From: Parastagonospora avenae f. sp. tritici 18332-5
Lineage: Eukaryota > Ascomycota > Dothideomycetes > Pleosporales > Phaeosphaeriaceae
DNA length: 64,000 nucleotides
Assembly (NCBI GenBank): GCA_022559985.1
Contig: JAFJTR010000012.1
Coordinates: 186,001-250,000 of the forward strand
Reading direction: 5' to 3'
This document shows positions 22,966-32,479 of this stretch, in pieces (within the stretch, counting starts at the first letter, position 1; each line of letters opens with the position of its first letter). The notes under the pieces are model-generated. The model had not been told where the DNA came from. It saw nothing but the letters and a program-made list of their open reading frames with translations, and did no database searches. The position numbers and the translations under genes were made by a program.

Positions 22966-24270
22966 GCGGGATGCATCTCATGTAAAAGCAATAAAATTAC
23001 CTGGAGTTGAAAGAAGATAGATGGTGCGTTTCTGTACGACAAAGTTTGACGATTATACCTTTTGTAGCGTTGTAGTTTAGCACGCTGGCCCGAATGGCCT
23101 CTTTGGTTGAATGAAAACATTTGGAACCAAGTCCTTCTTCATGAACAGTGCAGTATATGATGCATGTTTCTGAATAGGTATATCGTGAAGTGTTCGGAGA
23201 ATAACTATGGTCACAAACAAAACCATTTCAGTCCTGCCAGATTCCTCCCGGCGCTAGGCTAACCTACAACACTTTGGTCTGCAACTATAATACGAATAAA
23301 GCGGTCTCTGACTCGCGCCAGAGTTCCGGTCAACAGTCCGAGTATATAATGCTCAGTCTAAGCTCTACAGTAGAGAGTTTCCAAGGTCTGTCGTTTTGGG
23401 TAGTCAAGATTTCGTCAGGCAAGTAGCCTAACATTTGAGAAGCAAAGGGCATGTCAGTGGGCCAACAACACCAACACCATAGCCATATCTGACAAAAGCG
23501 GCAAACTAGCGTGGCTGGAATATCCTCGGACAAACATTGATAAGCAGCGTACAAAAGTTTGTACGGGCATCAATGTTCCAGATCGTTTACCGAAGCTGAC
23601 ATGCATATTTTCCAAGGTTACTTTATGACGTGCATGTCGCGGTCCATTCAAACGGCACACGTGCCATTCCGCTGGGAAGATATCACCGTCTCCTACCAAC
23701 ACAGCTACACTATGCACCTGCTATATAGACGCGCCATGTGCCGCGCGCAAACATCAGCCGCCCTGTACCAAGCATTGCAGCAGCACGCGCCTCCGCCACC
23801 GCTCTTATTTCTCCATCACAGCCTGAGCTCGCCCGTACGCGCGACTCGGCAGTCGTACTCTAAACCCAACGACCACTCCATATGTACTCGCACATCGCGC
23901 ATAGCCACCTCCGCCCTCTTACCCAGCGCAATGTTACATGGCTCTTGTTGGCGCGGCTTGGAGGTCCGCTTTCCCCACGCCACGTGTACGCAATGTTTTA
24001 GGCGACGTGAGTAGTTAATCCGCGAGTCTCCGCGCAAAACGTCGCTTTTTACATGTGAAGCGCACACGAGTCGGTCCTTATCGCCGAGCCAAGAAGTGGC
24101 TGGTGGGCTGGATTCAAGACCCCGGCGGAGGTGACATTGGTTGTACATTATCCATGTCTCTCGCTCCGTCCCGCGTTGTGACGATCGCATGATACGGTAC
24201 ATATAGTGGCGGGGTCGGAACATTCACGGTCGCGTCCTTTGTGCGCTGCCTGGAGGGTCGACCATTGTGA
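22966..24270. other. Intergenic
   Basis: About 1.3 kb with overlapping short frames (longest 151 codons, plus, 23559-24014) but no domain. The 3' UTR of the secreted protein probably takes the first few hundred bases. Confidence 0.45.
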
Positions 24271-25263
24271 ATGAATGATAGAATGGCTGGCGCGATGGTG
24301 TCACGGCTGTTTTGCTGCTTTGGGAGCAGGGTGCGTATAAGTTCTGGAGAAGCTTCTCCACAACCACCGCTGCCAGCAATACGACCGGATTCCTCAACTA
24401 CAACCTCTTCACCGCCGAACGAGAAATTGTCTTTCAAGGAGAATCAACTCGAGGATAAATCACTCCTGATCGAGACTCGACCGGACAGCAGCACCCCCAA
24501 GATCGATATGACAATCGAAAATCGACCAGACAGCAACACTCCTAAGATCGATAGCAAAACCAGCAACAGCAAAACCATAACCGAGACTCAACCAAACATC
24601 ACCGCAACCCTATCCTCACCCCCGACCAAAACCCGAACCCTCATCCTCGACCTCGGCGACGTCCTCTTCCACTACGCCGTCCACGAAATCACCGCCGTCT
24701 CGCCTTCCACCTTCAAAGCCATGATCAAATCCCCCGCCTGGGCCGATCTCGAATGCGGCCTCGCCACCGAAGACACCACCGTCCAGCACATCAGCACCGA
24801 CCTGTCCCTCTCTATCAGCACCATCCGCGAAGCATTAAGCCAATGCCGAAGCCTACTTCACGTCGACCACAGTCTCTTCGCCCGCCTCGTCGCGCTGAAG
24901 AAAGAGCACGGCCTGCTGAACGTCGTGGCCATGACGAATATTTCCAGAGACGATTTCGCGCGGCTCAAGGTGTTGTGTCCACGGTGGGACGAGTTGTTCG
25001 ACGGCGAGTTCACGTCCTTTGGGGCGGGGCGGATTAAGCCGGATTTAGGGTACTATCAGCATGTGATTGATAGTGTTGGGCTGGTTGATCCGAGCGAGGC
25101 GGTGTTTGTTGATGATAAGCTGGTAAATGTGGATGCGGCGCGGACTTTTGGGATACGTGGGATTGTGTTTGAGTCGCCGGATAGAGTTATTGAGCAGCTT
25201 CGGGGTCAGCTGATGGGTGGTGGTTCGACTCTTCCGTTGGGGGCTGCTTTAGGGGCGTTGTGA
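24271..25263 (+). CDS. HAD-superfamily hydrolase, tandem paralogue of the HAD-cyclase
   Basis: A single exon encodes 330 aa. After a low-complexity N-terminus holding three R-P-D-S-[SN]-T repeats (two as R-P-D-S-x-T-P-K-I-D), the HAD fold begins at residue 126: motif I L-D-L-G-D-V-L-F-H-Y, motif II M-T-N-I-S, the motif III Lys in R-I-K-P-D, and motif IV V-F-V-D-D-K. It is closely similar to the HAD half of the next gene but stops soon after it, with no cyclase domain. The likely start may be the third Met (24295), because M-V-S-R-L-F-C-C-F aligns with M-L-S-K-L-F-C-F of the paralogue. It could be a stand-alone prenyl-diphosphate phosphatase like those accompanying fungal drimane synthases, or an unrelated phosphatase. 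Confidence 0.85.
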   Translation: MNDRMAGAMVSRLFCCFGSRVRISSGEASPQPPLPAIRPDSSTTTSSPPNEKLSFKENQLEDKSLLIETRPDSSTPKIDMTIENRPDSNTPKIDSKTSNSKTITETQPNITATLSSPPTKTRTLILDLGDVLFHYAVHEITAVSPSTFKAMIKSPAWADLECGLATEDTTVQHISTDLSLSISTIREALSQCRSLLHVDHSLFARLVALKKEHGLLNVVAMTNISRDDFARLKVLCPRWDELFDGEFTSFGAGRIKPDLGYYQHVIDSVGLVDPSEAVFVDDKLVNVDAARTFGIRGIVFESPDRVIEQLRGQLMGGGSTLPLGAALGAL

Positions 25264-26395
25264 ATGACTGGGATGCTCTGACATCAGATCGAGTGATACG
25301 GCGATACTTTCCACAGGGGATGCTGACCACGGGGCGTGTAAGATAATATGACATTGGATCTATGGGCGACGGGCGAGTCTTGCCCTGGTGCGACATATTT
25401 CCAGGTTGTGCTGTTATAGCCAACAGGAGTATTGGATGGAAGATCGGGCTGTACCTTTTGCATGATGTCTACAAAGCTTGGAAACACATTACGAAAGGCT
25501 AGCATATCAGCATGAATAAATCAGTGACGGGTTCAAACCTAGGAAAAGCCATATGCTCACATCATTCTCACTCTTTTGCTTATGAAGGACCAAAATGTTG
25601 ACTGTAAATTGGGTGTAGTTCTTCGAAGACCGAGCACACCGCATAGCAGCAGTTCGCATTACACCAGGCGATACCGCTAATAGTATTTCGGTATGCTGGC
25701 GGGTATGCAGTCATGGTCAGTTCCCGCTGCAGCTGCAAGGATGAAGTTCGCTTGGTGGTATCTCCAAGTTCCACGCCGCATCCAAGGCGACAAATGTTGT
25801 TTGCTTCGCACCTTGATTGGTCGGCGTACATGTCGTGAGAGGCGCGTTGTTAAGATGAACGACTGGTCATCTCGAAATCGGTCCGAATCAGGTCAAATAT
25901 ATCGCTTGCTGTCGCCAAATGCAGCAAATGGCGTGCGAGGTGACAGCTCAATCAAGAAATGATGTGCAAGTAAGCCACGACCGCCTACCTCTAGGAGGCG
26001 TGGTTCGATTCGTAGGGCTATATGTATGTTCACGTTGGTCGTCCTACCTACTCGTTCATCGTCGACCGGTGAAGCTTGGGGCGAGATTGCAGACATAGCG
26101 CAAAGTATATCGGCTGCAAGACTGATACACCCAATGACAGTGACTAGCAAACTTGACGCTGCGCACACATTCGTTAAGGGTTTGTGAGACTGGATACCAT
26201 TGTGTTGACCGGTGGACGTCGAGCGCGATCCTGCGTTGAAAGGCGAAAGTCAAGATCGAAGTCGCGCAAATGAAAATGAAGCCCACCCACACACTCTGTA
26301 TCGCCCAGCTAAACGACGTAGCTGTGCCACTTTGCTGTGTAGAGACATAAATGACGAGATCCCCATGATAGCTGTCCAGTCGGTATTCCGAAAAC
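25264..26395. other. Intergenic between HAD paralogues
   Basis: No supported gene. Minus-strand frames at 25893-26168 and 26056-26451 encode hydrophobic stretches in two different frames and might be a relic (see findings). No trace of a lost cyclase domain was recognised directly after the first HAD gene. Confidence 0.4.
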
Positions 26396-28113
26396 ATGAC
26401 ATACGCGATGCTATCGAAACTTTTCTGCTTCATCCGAAGCAAATCCCACACTTACACCCTAGGCAAGAACAATTCTCCTAGATCTTCAACATCTGATGAT
26501 CCACCGCGATATGTGGAGTCTCACTCTAGAACTGTCGGAAGTATCAAGCAACGCCAGCAACAGCATTCGTCGCCTAAGGATCGTGCACTCATCCTCGACC
26601 TCGGCGATGTTCTCTTCCATTACGACACGGGTAGTCTTGCGCTTCCTCGGTCTACGTTCCACTCGGTCATACTATCTCCTACCTGGAATGAGCTTGAGTG
26701 TGGACGAATAAGTGAAGGCGAAGCTCTTGTAGCTATCGGGAAAGAGCTTTCGCTCGACCCGGAAACGATCCACGGAGCGCTGTCACAAGCGCGGCAGACG
26801 CTGCGAGCAGACCACGAGCTGTATGCCCAGTTGCTGGCACTCAAGGACGAGATGGAGGGTAACTTGAAAGTCTTCGCGATGACAAATATTGCTAAGGACG
26901 ACTTCTTGCGTCTCAAAGCGGTGCTACCGAGTTGGACCCTCTTCGATGCCGAGTTTGCCTCATGCGAAGTAGGCATGATCAAGCCCGAATTGGGGTACTA
27001 CCAGCATGTACTTCGAGAAGCCCGTCTCGATGACCCATCGTCCGTGATATTTGTCGATGACAAGGTTGCTAGTAAGTGCACATCTAGAGAAAGCGAGAGC
27101 AAGATGAAGCACATACTGACCTCAACTCCGTCTTTGAAGACGTGGTTGCAGCTCGTTCATTCGGCATTCACGGGATTGTGTATGAATCTGCGGAGATGCT
27201 CATGCGTCGACTGCGGAATCAGCTCTTCGATCCTGTAGGACGAGCTCGCGAGTTTATGAGGGCCAACGCAAGGAACCATACCACGCAGGTTGAAAATGGT
27301 CCCAGTTTCCGCGACGTGTTCTCGCAGTTCTTGATCCATAAAGTGCTGCAAGATGCTAGCCTCATCAGCCTATCACCTGGAGGGGCTTCGACCACTCAGA
27401 TTGAGCAAGATCTTGAGCAAGCAAAGCAGAGAGCTAAGCAATGGAACTATTTTGCCGGGCCACCGGTGGGAACCACAGCAACATTTCCGGCCGATGTGGA
27501 CGACACTGCAATGGCTCTACTTGCCTTCTCGCCGCCCGCTAGCTCTGCGAACGCTGTGCTGGATACCTTTCTCGCAAACCGACATAGTCGCGATGGCCTC
27601 GTGCAGACATACTTTGACGAAAGTCGGCCTCGCGTTTGCGCAGTGGTGCTTGTCAATGTGTGCCGTGTCTTCTACCATTATCACCGAGGTCAAGACATCC
27701 AGCATGAGCTGCAATACGTGCGCCATGTCCTATCCAATCGAGCCTGCCTCGAAGGCACTGCGATGTACTTGGGGACGGAGCCATTTCTGTACTTCCTCTC
27801 GTGTCTTGTTCAGGATAATCTGAATATGCCTGAAGTGCAGTCGTTGCGTGAGCCACTAGCCGCTGCTCTTCGTGAGCGCGTCGGTCGTGGCGGGGATAGC
27901 TTCAGGATCGCTAGTCGGGCGCTTGCATGTCAAGCGATGGACGTTTGGGTTGACCCTGACATTTCCGACCTCAAAGAGCTGCAAGTCTGCGACGGCGGAT
28001 GGGAGATTGGCTGGGTTTGTCGTTATGGGCGCACCCAGAAGCGGATTGGAAGCCGGGGCGTGGCGACTGCGTTTGCTATCAAAGTATTGGAGCACGAGGC
28101 GAAGCGGTCGTGA
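26396..28113 (+). CDS. HAD-terpene cyclase fusion, drimenol-synthase-like
   Basis: Two exons (26396-27071 and 27140-28113, acceptor AAG) give 549 aa. The N-terminal HAD domain has motif I L-D-L-G-D-V-L-F-H-Y (about 68-77), motif II M-T-N-I-A, the Lys of M-I-K-P-E, and motif IV I-F-V-D-D-K just before the intron, so phosphatase residues are intact. The C-terminal half is a terpene-synthase beta domain carrying P-A-D-V-D-D-T-A-M-A-L-L-A-F, a class II D-x-D-D acid motif. This architecture is known from drimane sesquiterpene synthases (AstC of Aspergillus oryzae, bacterial drimenol synthases): protonation-driven cyclisation of farnesyl diphosphate, then dephosphorylation. Product and substrate here are inferred. 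An internal start at 26408 is possible. The upstream neighbour is a HAD-only paralogue. Confidence 0.82.
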
Positions 28114-30580
28114 AGCGGGTCTGAGGAATGAACCGTTGATCTTGGCCAATGTTGATCGTGTAGTTAATGCGGTGCCTTCACCCTCATAGGCCACAGGCGG
28201 AATTCAAGCGGTGCTACTGAATCGCTGCTGTACTAGTTGCATTGTAAACGTATTAGAAACGTGCCGATTGTGTATTGTTCACAGCGACACATTGAATTAT
28301 CGAATGTCGCCGCCGCGTAGAGGACACACATTGACGGTTCCAGTCGACAAGCCGACGTGCGGTTCAGGCTATGGCATTCTATAAATCGATGCCGTGTCTG
28401 TGCGGATTTGAGAGAGCTGAATCGTCGTCCATTGTGGGTTCACAGCATCAGGGACATGCCAGGTAACCGCGCTCCCCACTTGTGCAATGTGCAACCTCAG
28501 GACGGGCCCGCGGATGCCAAAGAATGCCAGGTGCAACCAATAGCAATTAACATGACCTGGCCGTGGAATCATGTGTCCAGAAGAGGCGGCGTGCATGGCT
28601 TCGGGAATACCCAGAATATTGATGTGTGACGAGGTGCAGATGCAGGCCAATTTCTGGCCAAGCGCGGGATTTCCAACGTCGCACGTCAACACTAACGAAC
28701 AGGGTCTCTTCCAAACGGCCTCGAATCGCTGATCGCTGCACATGGGCAAACGATTGACACGAACAAGAGACATGCGCTGTTCAGCTCAACAATTGGCGGT
28801 CTGGCCTCTGAATCAGTCGCAGGCGAGGCGGAGAAAGAGCGGTGCAGTAGTCGCGACAGGGCCCCGCAACGGAGCGCGGCGTATGGAGAGAGGCGGGACG
28901 AATGACACGGTTCCGATGGAGGGAATATTCTGAATGGTGATAGCAGACAGGGAAACAGCGGGCCTTCTCGGCTGCGCGTGGGCTTGTCGCTGCTCGTTCT
29001 CGACTGCAGAAGTGGATCATCCGGAGAGCGAAAAAGCAACTGCAGTGCAGCGGAAGAAGTCCCCGCGAAGTGTCAGCGATGCCCGCATGAGGTTGGCAGC
29101 GGGAGCGGGCGAGAATTGTGGTCGTGACAAGTGTTCGTGCACGCGCCATGCCGTATGTGGTAGACGGTGGAGCCAGCAGGGTCCTGACAAACTCTGGTAT
29201 CCATCTGGTTTCTGGGAGAGTTATGAGCAGCAGAAGGAGTAAGCAAACGTCGCAGTAATGTTCTTCGCGAAGGCGTCGAGACTCTTCGAGCCCTTAACGA
29301 GCTGATGGTAACTGTTGTGTCCGGCGCGTGTGCGAGGTGCAGAACATAGATGCAGGGGTCGCAAGCTAGTTGGGGCCAGTCCATTTCGGGAAGGTGCACG
29401 GTCCATAGTCGTCCACTTCGGGCTTGGTACAGTCAGCCAAAACGCGTTCGCGACGCGTCAGTTTCGCAGCGATCAAACGGGCGCCTGCTGCTGCTCAGGC
29501 CTCGCAGGCTTGGTTGGCAGCACAGTGGAGGAATGCTGCGGCGACATCTGCAAACACTGCCAGCAGGAGACGTCAGGCTCGCGTGGAAGCCCACAAGCGA
29601 TCATTGGGCAGGAGCGATTGTTTATTTTGCTACAGGCGGCAGGTGCGCTCCGTTGGTGCGTCTCGGTTCTCCATCGACCAGAATCATCGATGCGCTCAGC
29701 ACGCGGACTCTGCTAGCGCCGAATTAGTGGAGAACGCCCACCGACAATCCTGCTGGCACCCCGACGTCCCAACGCCGCACCACAATCACTCTCACCTTCA
29801 CGACCTCACGACAATTGCCCCCCTCGAGCCGCGCTCGCCCGTCGCACTGCCATGCGCTGACGCAAAAGCCACCAAACTTCTTGACGACCGTTTCCTTGCG
29901 TCCCTTTCGACTCCCCACTTCTTGTTACCCCCGCGCGCCCCATGGACGTGGAGTAAGGCGCCTGTTCGCTCCTGCCCGCGCTCCCGGACTCACCTCACTT
30001 TACGACCATCACCATCCCACGTCGCCCACGCCCCTGCGACGATTCTTCACCAAGCTGCACGCACATCGGGGACTCTTCTTTCGCGTGTGCATCTCGTCGC
30101 GCATTATTATCACGCCGCTACCGCATTGCGCACCGCCGTCTGCGCGTCTGCCAGCTACGCGCTATCGCCTGAACGAGCTCTAACGACAATCCCCTTGCTT
30201 AGGACCATCACGACCACTACTGCGCTTCTTAGTTGCGCATTGCTGTATCGCAAAATCTAGCGACTCTTGCTTGGACGCCTTAACAAGGGCGCGTTGAGCC
30301 GGATCGACCGTGTAACGTGCTTGCAGGCCGCACAGTCGCGTTCGCAGGTGTACCAAACACCTGCCACCACCCGAGATCTGTCCAGCTGCCGCCCTGCATA
30401 ATCTGGGGCCACCGCTGAACCAATTGCGCTTCGCCTCGACTCAACGCATCAATAGCTCGATCATTTGGCCTTTCTTGTACTCCTTGCAGAGCCTTGGAGA
30501 TTGACATTTCGGTTTATCTTAAACCCGGCAAACAAAGGCTAAAATATCGACGTGACGTGCGTCTAATAAGCAACGACAAT
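28114..30580. other. Long intergenic region / leader of the next gene
   Basis: About 2.5 kb with many overlapping frames. The longest (278 codons, plus, 29424-30260) is Arg/His/Ala-rich, begins with a non-ATG codon and has no domain, so I treat it as chance coding in GC-rich leader sequence. The region probably holds a long promoter and 5' leader of the gene at 30581. Confidence 0.45.
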
Positions 30581-32479
30581 ATGGAGTCTGACCGATCCCA
30601 CATGTCCATCACCCTTCCGAGGAACTTTCAGTTCCACTACCGCGACGGACAGATGCCTCAAACCCCAGAGCCAGAGCCCCAACCCGACGAGCTGCAGCCG
30701 CCTCCGCCCCCACGACAGACGCTCAAGGTCCGCCGGCGTCGAACTACCATGGTGCAGCACGATAACTCGGATTTCCCCATGGACCAGCGGCCGATCCCCA
30801 CCATCGAGGCACCTGAGCTGCATTCAGAGTTCTCTTCGGACCTACCTCTCCCAGCGCCCATGCAGGATGACGCATATTTGTCACCTGGCGTCACCTACAC
30901 CCGCATGCTCTCGCCGCCCAAGACTCCAGTAGCCCAAATGAGGACCATTGCAAGCTTTGACGGACTACAGCACTGGTCTGACATTGACCAATCAAGCCAA
31001 AGTGAGTCTTCAAGCAGACCCACGTCCTCTTCTGGCTTCTCCGATTCGTCTTTTTCGTCTCGCGGCAGCATTGAGTCGTTCATGTCGAGGGATGGCAGCT
31101 GCACGAGCCCCGAAGACGAAGTGACGGACCCAATGCTTGCCTTCTCGCCTGAGGTCAAGTACGGACAGCCGACGACCTCACCACTGCCAGCGTTCCAGTC
31201 CGCTCGTCCCGCTAAGAGACTCAAGATGAGGGCAACTTTCACCGAGGACATGGACTGCCACCTCTGGATGACCTACATGAATTACTTGCAAGACCCCACA
31301 GTGACACCGTTCAAGGCGTTGCCAGGCACTACTCCACCAAATGGTGTTTGCCATCGCGTTGCACGGATGGCACGCAAGACCTGGAAAGGACCCCGATTGA
31401 CCCGCTCCGGTGTACGAGCCGGTAACCAGTTCCAATCTCGCTCTGGCACAGAAGACACGATCCGCCCCTTGAAGAGTGGCAGTAACACACCTGTGGCTCG
31501 TGCCAGCAAATCCTTTCTCCGCTTTCCAACGGAAAAGCAATGCCGAAAGCGGTTGCGCGATCTTGCTAAGCAAAAGCCGACGCTCTCTGCCCATTACCAG
31601 CGTCTCTTGCGTAGGTCTCCCTCACCGTTCCAGTCCTCACCGCCGAAGGAGACTTCGGAAGCCCCAAGCACAGCTCAGGCACAACCGCTGTCATCGCCCT
31701 TCTCACAGGGAACCACCACATTCTCAACACGCGATATGAACGTGTCCCTCACGACAAGCACTGCCGCATCAATGCAAACTGGCAACCCCCTTTCGAAGTT
31801 GGCCACTGGAACCCCGCGTCCAGCACCGAGGACGTGGTCGAACGTACGTTCTTCGGCTCACCAGAAGTCACAATCACTTCACATTGGTCTTGGTCTTGGC
31901 CTAGGTAGCTCGATGCGTGGATCGTCTTTCAAGGCCATGTCCGAGATGACCGATATGAGCATGCATCAGTCAAACTCCCAGACGTGGCATCCAAACTCGT
32001 CCTCTGTTCATCCACCTAGGCTCGGATCGCCATTCCAGTTACACACGCCACGTCCCATCTCCAGAGTTTTCAAGCGTCGTGCTCTCAACAGTAGCTTCGA
32101 GGACAGGGCGCGCAATCGAGGCAACAGCTTCGTGGATGAGTTGTTTGGTGCTCCTGCTGAGTCAAGCCACCGCCGTGTTAGGAGTCGTGGCTTCAGTTTG
32201 GGTGACATGGCGGAGGGTGCCAGGCGACTTCCCATTGCCACCAACGCCCTGGAGCACAACCCATTTGTAAATGCTTGTACGAGTGTGCCGAGCTCTTCCG
32301 AGCACTCACCTGCTCAAATGCAGGGTCAGGCCACCATCCGCCTTGGGTCGCCTTTTGGCAGCCGTCCAAGCAACACCTTTCCTCGTGCGACTACGCCTCT
32401 CAGCTTTGAGCCGCCTGCGTCATTCGAGCAGCGTCTTGCTGCCATGCCCAGTGATCCGGCATTCTTCCAGCGCTCATAG
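30581..32479 (+). CDS. Conserved fungal protein of unknown function, possible nuclear regulator
   Basis: A single exon gives 632 aa from the ATG at 30581 (CAATATGG context); an in-frame upstream ATG at 30494 adds 29 residues without family character. About residues 215-260 hold the ascomycete-conserved block L-W-M-T-Y-M-N-Y-L-Q-D-P-T-V-T-P-F-K and L-P-G-T-T-P-P-N-G-V-C-H-R-V-A-R-M-A-K-type sequence. After a low-complexity insert a second conserved block follows, F-P-T-E-K-Q-C-R-K-R-L-R-D-L-A-K-Q-K and H-Y-Q-R-L-L-R-R-S-P-S-P-F. The rest is disordered, with Pro and Ser runs and a G-L-G-L-G-L-G repeat. The basic, split domain suggests a nucleic-acid-binding or regulatory role, but I know of no assigned function. 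Confidence 0.75.
   Translation: MESDRSHMSITLPRNFQFHYRDGQMPQTPEPEPQPDELQPPPPPRQTLKVRRRRTTMVQHDNSDFPMDQRPIPTIEAPELHSEFSSDLPLPAPMQDDAYLSPGVTYTRMLSPPKTPVAQMRTIASFDGLQHWSDIDQSSQSESSSRPTSSSGFSDSSFSSRGSIESFMSRDGSCTSPEDEVTDPMLAFSPEVKYGQPTTSPLPAFQSARPAKRLKMRATFTEDMDCHLWMTYMNYLQDPTVTPFKALPGTTPPNGVCHRVARMARKTWKGPRLTRSGVRAGNQFQSRSGTEDTIRPLKSGSNTPVARASKSFLRFPTEKQCRKRLRDLAKQKPTLSAHYQRLLRRSPSPFQSSPPKETSEAPSTAQAQPLSSPFSQGTTTFSTRDMNVSLTTSTAASMQTGNPLSKLATGTPRPAPRTWSNVRSSAHQKSQSLHIGLGLGLGSSMRGSSFKAMSEMTDMSMHQSNSQTWHPNSSSVHPPRLGSPFQLHTPRPISRVFKRRALNSSFEDRARNRGNSFVDELFGAPAESSHRRVRSRGFSLGDMAEGARRLPIATNALEHNPFVNACTSVPSSSEHSPAQMQGQATIRLGSPFGSRPSNTFPRATTPLSFEPPASFEQRLAAMPSDPAFFQRS

Noticed and set aside
25530..25560. 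tRNA-like B box (GGGTTCAAACC)
   Set aside because: No matching A box or acceptor stem was found at the right distance on the same strand.
25990..26020. Second tRNA-like B box (GGTTCGATTCG)
   Set aside because: The last bases deviate from the consensus and no cloverleaf can be built around it.
13112..28113. A terpene biosynthetic cluster joining the P450 and the HAD-cyclase
   Set aside because: About 11 kb with a nucleotidase, a family protein, a basic hypothetical protein and a secreted protein separates them; no other tailoring or transport gene lies between.
29424..30260. 278-codon plus-strand open frame
   Set aside because: It starts at a non-ATG codon and is an Arg/His/Ala/Thr-rich translation without domain or conservation cues; it lies in GC-rich leader upstream of the gene at 30581.
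30581..32479. TEA/ATTS (AbaA-like) transcription factor
   Set aside because: The conserved block does not carry the TEA signature; it matches a different uncharacterised fungal family.
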